NCBI GenBank assembly: GCA_002270565.1
Contig: NQMI01000026.1
Location: 124,001 to 188,000, forward strand
Length of the DNA: 64,000 nt
From: Stenocarpella maydis
Lineage: Eukaryota; Ascomycota; Sordariomycetes; Diaporthales; Diaporthaceae
Reading direction: 5' to 3'
In this document: one piece after another, positions 10,640-20,771 of the stretch
Position numbering within the stretch: the stretch's first letter is position 1
Layout of the letters: every line of letters begins with the position of its first letter
Translations under genes and position numbers: made by a program
Notes under the pieces: generated by a model
What the model was told of the DNA's origin: nothing
Seen by the model: the letters and a program-made list of their open reading frames with translations, nothing else
The model's database searches: none

Positions 10640-11290
10640 AAATTAAATATGTAACCTAATAGAAAATAAATTATATATATAATATTCTATTGAAAGGAAT
10701 AAGCCCTTATATAATTTAAACATTACCTTAAGAACTATTTAGAAAATAAAGACTTTATATAATATAAATATAAAACTTAAGAGATCTTTAGTATTTATAA
10801 AGGCTATAAAGTTACTCTAAGGACTTTCTTTTAAGATTTAAATAAGGAATAATAAGCTAAATAAGAACTTATAAAACTGAAATAAAAAGGACTTACTTTA
10901 ATATATATAATAGAATTTATATATATATATATTCTAATTATATAAATAATACTTATATTTTTATACTTTATAATAGATTTAAAGATAAAGTAAATAATAA
11001 ACTAATTAAGTAAGATTAACTTGATAACTTTTTATAATATATTAAACTATTGATTAAAATTAATAACTAGGTATATAAATATTATATAAAAAATAAGGTA
11101 ATAGCTTTAGTAACTTCTAGTATAAGACTAATATTAGAAAATATTACTAGCTTAAAACTATAGTTTTAAGATAATATATAGGACTTATAAAGCTTAATAT
11201 TAGCTTAATAATAGCTAAAGAAAAATAAGAAGAATATTAAGTATTATAATTATAATAAGAAAGACTATTTTATTATGGATCATTACGAGT
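10640..11290 (+). pseudogene. gypsy gag fragment from a second element copy
   Basis: Reading through stops, the region around 10840-11030 gives the Retrotrans_gag pattern ELIKLKQKG....Y..EF followed by a FYxRLKDKVKDEL-like block. The segment ends around 11240-11280 with a Lys-rich stretch and a decayed CCHC-like knuckle in which Cys codons appear as Tyr. Gag normally precedes pol, but here it follows the integrase of the first element on the same strand, so it belongs to another copy. The homology and the AT-rich composition both stop at about 11290, leaving a truncated 3' edge against unique DNA. Confidence 0.6.
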
Positions 11291-11419
11291 CATCCAAGAC
11301 GGAAATGTTCGATCTCTCCAATTACTAATTACGGGGACTCCAACGGCAAGGCGTTGGGTTTTCTATAAATTATATTAGGTAGAGCCCGACAAGACGGACT
11401 ACGACTTCCTAGCTATTTT

Positions 11420-13367
11420 CTATCGTGAGATTCCACCTTCGGCCGCCAGCTCAGAAGCAGACACCTGCGTCACATTGGCGTCCGTAGTGAACGGGTCCAC
11501 GGAGCTGAGGCTGCTCACGCGGCCCAGCAGCACCTCGAGCTGCCTGTACGCAGCCGTCGGCTGATATTGTGGAACCATATGGCCTGAGAGAGCGATATTG
11601 ACGTATGTCAGTCCACGCTCCGTGTGTGTGGTTCCCATGACACCAGATGCTGCGAGGGTGCTCAGCGAGACTTCATCATGGTAAGGTACATAGAATGGGT
11701 CCTTGGGGGTGTTTTGGAAGCCTTGGGCCCCGCCCCAGGTCATGTTCTGGATGGTCAAGAGTGTACCATTGGCGATTCTTGCCATGGTTCAGTCAGCTTT
11801 TTCTGTGCAAAAATTGGGGGAGTTCGGGAGCAGGTAAACCACTCACAAGATCATGTCCAGAGCTCCATGACCGATTATGACGTTTTGTGTGCGCTCGATT
11901 ACCCCAGGAAGGACAGTGACTGAAGAGGGTAATGAGGAGTCATCTCCTCCGACAAAAACGTCGCCGCTGGTGCACTCCTCCCACTCGATCTTTGGGGCGT
12001 TGATTGCCTCTTGTACATCTGTGCGGTTGAAGTAGATTGAGGCGCCTTTAGGCTGGTAATCGAATGAACCAGGGACTATAATTTCGTTAGTACTAATCTC
12101 TCTGGCCCGATAGAAAGATGCTCAAATCCTTAAGCTATCTAACTTGGAACAAAACCGACTCACACCCCAAAACATCCCACAGCAGGGGACAAGTTGTCTG
12201 CACGGCATATATGTCAAAGCAAGGGTTCACAGCCGACACCGCGTTGAATATGTCCCCATACAGCGCCTGGCATGAATTGTTATTGATTCCGGGAAGGCCA
12301 CCCGGTCCAGGGAGGAAGCCAGGTGGCGGAAAAGAAAGAAATTGCTCGCGGAATTCGGCGTAGCCGCAGGCGGTGTCGCGGGCTCGGATGTCCGCCCAAA
12401 AGGTTTCATTCAACGGGAAGAGGGCGGCGGCAGACTCGACAAAGGGAACAACTGTGACTGCACTCTGCACGTAATCGTAGGCGATGCTGGGGTCGTAGAT
12501 CATGATCCCGGATACGTTGTAGTAAGTAGTGTCATTGGCGTCCAGCATGGCGCTGGCGATGTAGGGCACGTATTGGCCGGCGTACGATTCGCCAGCGATG
12601 TATACACTGTAACCTTGCATGCCGAATGCGTCGACAAAGTTCTTGAACCAACTCATAAACTGCTTTGCGACATCCTCTTCGGAGGTGGCCGTAGGGGTAC
12701 CCTGCGAGAATCCCGTGCCGACAGGCTGCTCCACCCATACGACATTGGTGAGCTCGTGCCAGCTCCAAGGGTTGGCAACCGGCCTGTAAGTTCCGTATTG
12801 CCATAGGAAGGGGCCGTTCTCCTGCAAAATGCCCTCAAGGGATGAGCAGCCGGGCTATGTCCTTATTAGTACTCTGCTCATCGGCTAGGAATTAGTGGGA
12901 CTTGTTTGTTCTTACTCCACCATTGAGCCAGATCAGGATCTCCTTCTTAGCTGCCGGGTTTTTGGAGGGGAAGAACCAGAAGAAGAGGTCGTTGCCGTCG
13001 GCCTCGGTCGTCAGTGGTATGGAACCCGCATAAGATTCGCCAACATCGAAGTCGATGTCAGGTATGGCGGTTCCGTTCACCACGAACTCTGTAGCACGAC
13101 GTTAAATTAGCAAGGCTGTGAAGCCAAGAACGGTCAAGCTTTCTGGTGGGCCCGCTTACTTGCAGTCGTGTTGGTGAGGAACTGAGATCCCGCAGTAGTG
13201 CGCTTGTCAGATCCCTGGAAATCCCGCGGCATCAGAGGCGTGTCCGCTGCGATGTTGCGTCCAGACCTCTGCAGCCTGTCTGCAAGACCACCGACATGAC
13301 GAGTAGATCGGCCGGCTGCGGCGGCACCGCTGAGGGCCAGGACAGATATTAGCTGGGGCAGGTGCAT
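11420..13367 (-). CDS. secreted serine carboxypeptidase (peptidase S10)
   Basis: This encodes a secreted or vacuolar exopeptidase that removes C-terminal residues. Five exons fit with consistent phase: 13160-13367, 12916-13088, 12164-12854, 11847-12075 and 11420-11777, giving 552 residues. The start [14 protein letters not shown] begins a signal peptide; an ATG 57 bp upstream is in frame but would bury it. Family blocks are present: [13 protein letters not shown] across the exon 2/3 junction, the nucleophile in GESYAGQY, the Asp in GHGALDMIL across the exon 4/5 junction and the His in [10 protein letters not shown]. The catalytic triad is complete, and there are several N-glycosylation sequons. 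The gene ends only about 130 bp from the RIP-mutated repeat block yet its coding sequence looks unmutated. It is closest to fungal carboxypeptidase S1-type enzymes. Subcellular site is inferred. Confidence 0.9.
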
Positions 13368-14889
13368 CTTGGAAAATGTCGTGATGTGGACGTTTGGCAG
13401 TGGCACTCTGGGGACGGAGAACATGAAGTAACCTCAGGATGATGAGAGGGAGATCTTCAAGTTATATCACTACGTTACCCCTTGGAACCCCCGGGTGCTC
13501 CCTGTGTACGCGCGTGGGAACGATCATCCCTTGTGTCCACCTTGTAATGCAATAACCAAATGGAAGGCAAAGATAAGGTTAGAATTTACGCTTATCACCG
13601 AGGCTATTTTACGGGTGATGGAGTGCCTGCTTCTCCGCTGCAGAAATGGGGATGCAGGTGGGCATTTCGTGTAGCTCGGGACATCGGCCGAGCGACGAGG
13701 CACCCTTCTCTCGAAAGAAGTGCTCTGGCCAAAGCGAGTAGCCAGAAAACGTCCAAGCTACACCGAGGCTGTCTGTTCCCGTTATCGTGATCAGGAGCAT
13801 CGTCATGCCGTTGGAGCCGAGCAAAGACGCAATCGTGCATGAACAGCGTTGGGACCCACATCGATTCTCGGCCCAATTTGGCAGGTGAGTCAGGAACGAA
13901 AGGTAGTGTACACCATCGACTGGGGTCCCAAACGATACATTTTATTGTAGTTTTTGTATTGCCAATTCTGGACCCGCCGGGCTAACTCTACCCAGTTTGT
14001 TCACAACACTAAGTTTGAGTAGAGCAGTCTACATTTGGCGTTTGGGACCCCGGTGGAGGTGCAGTGGCATGAAAACGCTTGAAAAGCGTGTCATGGTTTT
14101 ATGGTGAGATGATGAGAGCCAAAATGCCCTTCTGCGAAAAGTACGATTCAATTTTTCTGTCCTACCCAAACCAAGCATTTCGGAGATTTGTGTGCCCGCA
14201 TATCCGGATATGGCTGTGTAGGTACGTGAGTACACCTGTCAAAAATACAAACAACATCGGGTGACAGAGATGGCTAAGACGGGGTATCACAGACTTGCAA
14301 CTGCCCAAACTCAAATGCTCGTATTGCCAACCTTGGAAGCTAATTACGGGGCTTTCCGATGAAGGCCATGCAAATTTCCCCAATACTGTGTAAACATATG
14401 TTTCCAAGGGACAAGTAACTACCGTAGCGTCGAGTCATTAATAAACACATAGGCTAGAGCTAGCACCTACGTTTTCCATTCAATGAGTCAGTCATATTCA
14501 AGCCCTCCCTGGAGTATCCAGCATATCACTCCCATGGGACGTGGGCATTGAGTGATGCAGTTCTGGAGCATGACCTCTCGTGCCCGATACCTCACGTGAA
14601 GAGATCTGTCACTTCTAACAGGAGAGTGGAATTTACACATGGCATCACACCGGAAGCTGTCGCCAAGCGATGCAGGCCATCTTCCAATCCCCGGTCAAGG
14701 CAGCATATGCCGACAAATTTTATCGTAAATACAAGGTGGGTGGGCTCTCTTGAACCACACCAGGGACAAGTGCGGACAGGGTGAACCGAAGCAGTGCATT
14801 AGGGCTCTGAAGGGAGGAAGGAATATGCTATTCGTATATATGTATATATAGTTACATATATTTCTTCTTAATCGCGTGCTTAGACCTAA
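13368..14889. other. intergenic, divergent between carboxypeptidase and SDR
   Basis: About 1.5 kb with only short, unconvincing frames. It holds the upstream regions of both flanking genes. No repeat or RNA gene was recognised. Confidence 0.5.
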
Positions 14890-15964
14890 ATGGCCACATA
14901 TGTCATCACTGGCGTCTCAAGGGGTCTTGGTGTAAGTCCAAACTATGGATGCCTGACACGAGATTCGAAACTAATAATGCCTTTTAAGGGGAATTCCTGA
15001 AACAAATTTCTAGCAACCCTGAAAACAGCGTCGTTGGAATTATCCGGAACAAGCCTCCAACGGATGACAGGGTCGTAGAAGAACTGAACGGCCGATCCCA
15101 CATTACCATCTTAGAGGCGGAACTGACCAGCTATGACGCAGTAAAGGTACGATAAAATCTCCGTGCGATAAAATTCTATGAAAGCAAAGCAACTGGTGCC
15201 CACTTACCAGAAAGCTGCCGAGAGTTCTCTCGATGTCAGGGGCGGAAAAGTTGACTATATCATCGCCAATGCTGGCTACGTTCCGCAGTGGGATCTGTGG
15301 GCCGGTTTTGATGTCTTGTATATATAATCAACCTATCAGCACAGAAACTTTTTGTCTGGACTCAAGACGGGTATGTTAACCTCTAATATGATGTAGGGGA
15401 GAGCAGCCCGTGGCGCTCGAGGAGCAGTTCAGCAAGGTGATGGGGACCAATGTTCTCGCCAATGTTCACCTGTTCAAAAACTTCATGCCATAGGTCCTTA
15501 AGGGTAAGGTGAAGAAGATGTTTACTATTTCCAGTGGCATGGGCGACATGGACTTCGCCAAGGACTTTGGTATCTCAGAGAGCCCTCTATACGCTGCCTG
15601 CAAGGCCGCTATGAACATGATATCACCCAAGTTCAGAGCCCAGTATAAGAAGGATGGCGTCCTCTTCCTGAGCGTCTGTCCCGGAATGGTTGACATTGAC
15701 CACTTCAAAGATGGTAAGCCATGCACCGACAGCGCGCTCAAACCTAGCCAACTGACCTTGAGTTCTCCAGAGACCCCAGAGGAGGAGCGAGCTGCATTGG
15801 AGAAGTTGTTGGAAAAGTTCAAGAGGTACTCACCAACTTTTGAGGGTCAGATTACTCCGCCGGAGTCTATCAAGGCCGTCCTGTCAGTCGTCGAGAATTC
15901 TAGCATTGAGAACGGGGCAGCTGGCGCCTTTCTGTCGCACTTTGGAACCAGGAGATGGCTGTGA
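14890..15964 (+). CDS. short-chain dehydrogenase/reductase with an in-frame stop (possible pseudogene)
   Basis: This is a classical NAD(P)-binding oxidoreductase; the substrate is unknown. Exons 14890-14929, 14989-15146, 15211-15317, 15397-15713 and 15771-15964 join in phase to 272 codons. The N-terminus reads ITGVSRGLG (the TGxxxGxG cofactor loop, split by intron 1), followed by an IIANAGY motif (NAG) and a SSGM active-site Ser region. The Tyr/Lys pair is Y in SPLYAACKAA, so YxxxK is intact. Codon 134 is TAG (15491-15493), inside the conserved helix that follows the NVxxxVHLFKNFMP stretch, and coding similarity continues straight after it. The change is not of RIP type. Either the gene is newly broken, the base is wrong, or the 57-bp stretch 15437-15493 (GT...TAG) can be spliced out in frame. 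The last would delete a conserved helix. Confidence 0.72.
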
Positions 15965-16288
15965 GCGAGCCATGTCCAGTCTCTGGTCCACAAGGCACCC
16001 CTTGCGGGTCTGGTGGAATGAGAGGCCTTGTCCGTTACGCCTGGCGAGATGGGCGGTTGAATTTGTGTCTCGAAGCATACAGTCAATTAGGCTAGTTGCG
16101 GTTCAATGTTGAGATGTAGCTAAATGCCATTCGGCTGTATCAGGACTTATGCAGGATTGGTCGATACCTTGATAGATTGAAACAGGGATACTTGAGCAAG
16201 TCCCATCTTTCTTCATTTCTGTGCCTGTGGGAGGGCTAGGTATCATCTATGTGAAAGGGGTTGATATAACACAGGGTCAAAGACGTTT
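15965..16288. other. intergenic, convergent
   Basis: A short 3'-to-3' gap between the SDR (+) and MRF1 (-). Nothing else was seen. Confidence 0.6.
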
Positions 16289-17643
16289 CTATTTCTTCTT
16301 CGCCGCCTTTTTCGCATCCAATGCGACGGTGGCCCCCTCTTCCTCAATGACAGCCTCAATGTCCTGGCCAAGCCTCCATTCCTTTACGCTTTGCAAGACC
16401 CTGTCTAGGGTCCTGCCGCCTCCGAGGACATCTGGGAGGTTGTTGACATCGAGGCCACTCCTGTGGTCTGAGCATCGGTCCTGGCTGTAGTTGTAGGTCC
16501 GAATTTTGTCGCCACGTGTGATCTTGTCTTTGGACAGGACGCTGTCCCTCAAGCTCTTCGCCTCCTCCTCCCTCGCCTCGCGGCGGGCGATAGCGATCCT
16601 CGAGCGCAGGATCTTCCATGCAGCGTCTCTATTGGCCTGTTGCGAACGCTGGTCTTGCATGCTGACCTGGATGCCTGTCGGGGTGTGCGTCAAGCGAATA
16701 GCCGACTCCGTCTTGTTGACGTGCTGGCCGCCGGCCCCCCTCGCCCTCATCGTCTCCGTCCTGACCTCACTTGGCTCGATGTAGAAATCGCTTTCCGGAT
16801 TGTTATAGTCGCTAGCACCAGCGCCGTGCTCAGGAAAAGACGGGAGGACCCACACAGCCACCGCACTGGTATGTGTGCGACCCTTGCTCTCTGTCACGGG
16901 CACGCGCTGCACCCGATGTATTCCTGCTTCTGTACGGAAGGTGTCATACGCGCCATTGTCCTGGATTTCCAACACTGCCTCTTGCAGGGGCAGCTCCCCA
17001 TCGGAGCCCTTCATATCACCTGCGCCTTCTGCCGTTTCGTACTTGACAACCTTGGTGCGGAATCCTTTCCGCTGGCAGTACAAGTGGTACATTTTGAACA
17101 GTGTATCCGTGAAGAAGCGCCCCTCAGTGCCGCCAGGGCCAGGCCGCAGCTCGAGAATGCAGGGCAAGTCCGCGTAAGGGTCCTTGGGCGTCAAGCTCGC
17201 CGAGAGCTTGCGACCGAGGGTGCCGAGCTGCTGGTGGGTCGCATGCAATTCCTCCTGAGCCATGTCACGCATTTCGGCGTCTTTGGACCGCAGGAGGCCG
17301 CTCAGCTCGGACAAGGAAGACTGCGCAGCCTCCCATTCTCTCAAGGCGGATGCGACGCCGGCTATCTCGCCCGCGCGCCTTGCGATCTTGGGGTCAAAGG
17401 ACTCGGCGAGCTGCTGACTGAGTTGGCCATGCTCGACTGCGAGCTTGCGAGCGCGTTCGAGTAGGACGGCCGGGAGTGTGTACGGGGAGTCTGCGTGCGC
17501 AGCTGGTTAGATGCCGTTCAACATCCGGCGTCGCGACCTGCAGCAGCGTGCGTACCTGTGCTAGCTTTCCTCAGGAACTGACGTGATATAGAGGGTATTT
17601 GCAACCTCAGACAGCGCAGAGACACCCATGATGCTGCCAACAT
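16289..17643 (-). CDS. MRF1: mitochondrial peptide chain release factor 1
   Basis: This encodes a class I release factor that reads UAA/UAG on mitochondrial ribosomes and triggers hydrolysis of peptidyl-tRNA. There are two exons, 17556-17643 and 16289-17502, giving 433 residues. The first exon encodes a basic, Ser-rich leader (MLAASWVSLRCLRLQIPS...) typical of matrix targeting; other upstream ATGs run into a stop before the intron, which fixes the start. The GGQ peptidyl-transferase motif is present as RGAGGQHVNKTESA, followed by the family's usual R/K-rich tail. An RPGPGGTEG block starts the PCRF domain. It is head to head with cytosolic tryptophanyl-tRNA synthetase across 572 bp, so two translation genes share an upstream region. 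Confidence 0.93.
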
Positions 17644-18215
17644 AGTCCCACATCAGTAAGAATGTCGAGTGTTGAAGCGATGCCATCAGCCAGAGCTCAA
17701 GTTGAATCTGGGCAAGCCATGTAGATGGGAAAAGTATTGCCTGCCGCCAAGCTGATCATCACTCAGACCTCTGTACCCCATGGGCGTGGATGTATGATCG
17801 ATCAACTGAATACACTCGTTTTCATCCTGCCGTGCCAATGAAAGTGAGGCTTTGAAATCGAACGAGTCATTAGTCTGACTGCCATAGATCAATGTGGTAG
17901 CGAGTGCATGGCTAATTGCAATCCTGGGGGGGGGGGTGTCCCGCTGTTGTTGACTCACAATTTGTTCCATTAGTTAGTTTAAAGGACACTTAGAGGGGGA
18001 CTGCCCCGCCAACCATAATTCCATGTTGACCCCTCCAACCCTCGATTGAAATTCCCCAAACCACCACCACATCGGTCCTTTTCCTGAGGATTCGACGCCT
18101 GCGTTTTTTTATTACTTCTGCGGCGAACCCCTCCTTGAATATTCTAGTGGATCTATGACATCCCGCTGCAGTTCTCCCATACCACTTCCTGGCCTCCCCT
18201 CGAGCTTGCCCTACC
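17644..18215. promoter_or_regulatory. shared divergent upstream region of MRF1 and WRS1
   Basis: This gap of 572 bp separates two divergently transcribed translation genes and must hold both promoters. A run of 11 G lies at 17926-17936. A pyrimidine-rich stretch lies just upstream of the WRS1 start. I cannot assign specific factor sites with confidence. Confidence 0.5.
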
Positions 18216-19652
18216 ATGAGTGCAAACAACGCCGAGGCTCTCTCTGAGTCTCCTATCCCAGCCAACACGGGCAAGCAGTCCGTGGACCCCTACAATGTAC
18301 AGGGAGAGATCGACGAGCACGGAAATGTCATGGCGATCGACTACAACAAGTTGACAGAGGAGTTTGGGACCAAGCTTATCGACCAGGCGCTCCTCGACCG
18401 GTTCGAGCGGGCAACAGGCCAGAAGCCACATCGCTTCATGCGCCGAGGCATTGTCTTCAGTCACCGAGACCTCGAGGTCATTCTCGACCGCTACGAGAAA
18501 GGCGAGCCCTTCTTCCTGTACACTGGCCGTGGGCCAAGTTCCGACAGCATGCACATCGGCCACACGATCCCCTTTGCCTTTACGAAGTGGTTGTCAGACG
18601 TGTTCGACGTGCCGTTGGTCATCATGTTGACAGACGACGAGAAGTTCCTGTTCAGCGAGAAGAGGACAATCAGCGAGGTGAAGGAGTACGCCCTGCAGAA
18701 TGCAAAGGATATTATTGCATGCGGCTTCGACCCCAAGAAGACATTCATCTTCTCCGACTACAAATACATGGGTGGCGCTTTCTGGGAGAACGTCACACAG
18801 GTGGCCAAGCTGATCACCTGGAATCAGAGCAAGGCCATCTTCGGCGGCGACGGCAGCACGAACGTCGGCAGGGCCTTCTTTGGCGCCATCCAGGGGTCGA
18901 CTGCGTTCGCCTCCACGTTCCCTCACATCTTCGGCCCCGACGCTGCGCTCACCAACAAGATCCCCTGCCTCATCCCGTGTGCTATCGACCAGGACCCGTA
19001 CTTCCGCATGACCAGGGACGTCGCGGCTCGACTTCACTGGGCAAAGCCCTGCATGATCCACGCGCGGTTCCTCGACGCTTTGCAGGGCCCGGGCTCCAAG
19101 ATGTCTGCGTCCATTGACTCTTCGGCCATCTTTATGAAGGACACGCCCAACCAGATCAAGACCAAAATCAACAAGTACGCCTTCAGCGGCGGCAGAGAGA
19201 CGGTGGAAGAGCACCGAGAGAAGGGTGGGCAACCCGAGATCGATGTCAGCTACCAGTACCTGAAGTACTTCATGGAGGACGACGAGGAGCTGAAGGGGGT
19301 CTACGACTCGTACAAAAAGGGCGAGATGCTGACCGGCGAGCTCAAAGCGCTGTGCATCAAATACCTGCAAGACTACGTCAAGGAGTTCCAGGAGAACCGG
19401 GCCAAGGTGACGGATGAGGTCCGCGATCAATTCATGGCCATAAGGCCACTCGAGTGCAAGGGTAACCCCAATGCGCCAATTGAGCTGCCCATCCGGGCGA
19501 AGGCAACCGCCGCCGGGGATGGGGCCGGTGGGGAGGGTGCCGGGGATGGGAAGCTGACCAAGAACCAGCAGAAGAAGCTCGAAAAGCAGAGGCAGATAGA
19601 GGCAAAAAAGTTGGCCAAGGCGCAGGAGAAGGAGGCCGCCGCCAAAGAGTAA
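18216..19652 (+). CDS. WRS1: cytoplasmic tryptophanyl-tRNA synthetase
   Basis: This enzyme charges tRNA(Trp) in the cytosol. The gene is a single intronless frame of 478 residues. The class I synthetase signatures are present: the HIGH counterpart in SDSMHIGHTIPF (about residue 110) and the KMSKS counterpart as KMSAS (GPGSKMSASIDSS, about residue 295), in the eukaryotic-type form. The AIDQDPYFRMTRD block is characteristic of eukaryotic TrpRS. A short low-complexity Gly-rich linker and a Lys/Glu/Ala-rich helix (KNQQKKLEKQRQIEAKK) extend the C-terminus. Such basic tails are seen in fungal synthetases and probably bind RNA. There is no mitochondrial leader, so the mitochondrial enzyme must be elsewhere. 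Confidence 0.96.
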   Translation: MSANNAEALSESPIPANTGKQSVDPYNVQGEIDEHGNVMAIDYNKLTEEFGTKLIDQALLDRFERATGQKPHRFMRRGIVFSHRDLEVILDRYEKGEPFFLYTGRGPSSDSMHIGHTIPFAFTKWLSDVFDVPLVIMLTDDEKFLFSEKRTISEVKEYALQNAKDIIACGFDPKKTFIFSDYKYMGGAFWENVTQVAKLITWNQSKAIFGGDGSTNVGRAFFGAIQGSTAFASTFPHIFGPDAALTNKIPCLIPCAIDQDPYFRMTRDVAARLHWAKPCMIHARFLDALQGPGSKMSASIDSSAIFMKDTPNQIKTKINKYAFSGGRETVEEHREKGGQPEIDVSYQYLKYFMEDDEELKGVYDSYKKGEMLTGELKALCIKYLQDYVKEFQENRAKVTDEVRDQFMAIRPLECKGNPNAPIELPIRAKATAAGDGAGGEGAGDGKLTKNQQKKLEKQRQIEAKKLAKAQEKEAAAKE

Positions 19653-20771
19653 CCGACAACCGGGACGAGGCACAATGTCAGGTATCCTCCCGCCAGGCCA
19701 GATAGCTTGGGCTTGTTTTCGGGGGCCTATCGCGAGCTGATAATACCCGAGCTGGGGAGAGGTCTGTCACGGGTCAGATACCGAGAACATTGCTTCAAAG
19801 CTTGTCCTGACAACATGTGGTCCGTCTTGCACACCGCAGATAGCAAGTCTTGTCAGGTGGGGAGCGGGGGGGATTGCCGGACCGTCCCCTAGACCGGTGT
19901 CAGTTTCCGCCCTGGTTCTTGCGAGATTCTCTGTACATAGTTGAAAGAGGAGGGAGAAATTCTCATGGCTCAACTGGCCCGGCAAATTCCATCCCATCTT
20001 CCTCAGCCGTCCATCCGATGCCATGCGCCGCCCAGTCGACGTGCACATGGCCACCCGGAGTTGGCCCAGGGCCGAACTCCTCTGTTTATTATTATGAGGG
20101 GACGAGACGAAAGCAGTCCCAGCTGGCCAATCGTAACGCCGGGAGAGCGGCGCCGGCTGCGCATGGTTGCCGGTTCGGGCTGCCGGTGCTCCACACCCGG
20201 TTTGTTACTTCTTTGAGCTTCCTTCCGAGCGAGACCCGCGCCGATGTAGCTCTCCCTCCCTGTTCGCCTCGTCCGACAGGCATACTTGGCCAACCTTGCC
20301 TGACTCTACCAGGCTGGGGCTCATGCCCTGGCAGGCTGGGAGGGGTCCGAGGGAACCATGTCGCCTGCGGCCTGAGCCATTGAGGAGAAGCCCACTAGGA
20401 CGAGTGCATACCGGAGAGGTTTAGCTCTATCCGGAGTCGCGTACAAAGCGGGCGGCAGCCCTCCCGAGCTGTTTGCTCTCGGTTTGTCACGATACAGTGC
20501 GGTTTTATGGCCTCAGTCTCCCTGCTGGCCTCGCTTGTCTACCATTGCTGTGAGGTCTGCGCCTTGTGTCCCAACCTGTCGCAAGCTACCCGCTCTCTGA
20601 CCCTGGTCTATCGCATGCGTACAGTCAACCGGCATTAATCGTCCCCGCCAGTGACGCCCTCCAGGACCGAGATATACTCTGGTGTCTTCCATTGCCCCCC
20701 CCCCCCCCCCCAACGGTTCTGTTGTGCCGCCCAGTCCCGTAGGGGTTCGTCCAACAGGAAGGCTGTGCAAG
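19653..20771. other. intergenic, WRS1 3' side and gamma-glutamyltransferase upstream region
   Basis: About 1.1 kb without a recognisable gene. A run of 17 C lies at 20695-20711, just 60 bp before the start codon of the next gene and probably in its 5' leader. Confidence 0.5.
20695..20711. repeat. poly-C tract in a 5' leader
   Basis: 17 consecutive C residues immediately upstream of the gamma-glutamyltransferase-like start codon. The length is likely to vary and to be error-prone in sequencing. Confidence 0.9.

Larger units (their letters stand above)
1..11290. repeat. RIP-mutated AT-rich transposon block
   Basis: The whole stretch is built almost entirely of A, T and TpA steps, and no long open frame survives. 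Where protein homology can still be read, the stops are TAG or TAA in place of Gln codons, as expected from CpA to TpA change, and Asp, Gly and Cys codons have become Asn, Asp and Tyr by G to A. This is the signature of fungal RIP. Inside are a gypsy retroelement, a pogo/Fot1-like transposon and a Mutator-like transposon, each nested in the previous one, plus a second gypsy gag fragment. The block ends sharply at about 11280-11290, where base composition returns to normal 130 bp before the stop codon of the carboxypeptidase gene. Confidence 0.93.

Noticed and set aside
15437..15493. 57-nt intron that would remove the SDR stop codon
   Set aside because: Removing it would delete a conserved helix, and there is no branch-site-like sequence before the TAG. 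It is kept as an alternative only.
18594..19673. Minus-strand open frame of 359 codons
   Set aside because: It is antisense to tryptophanyl-tRNA synthetase and has no family pattern.
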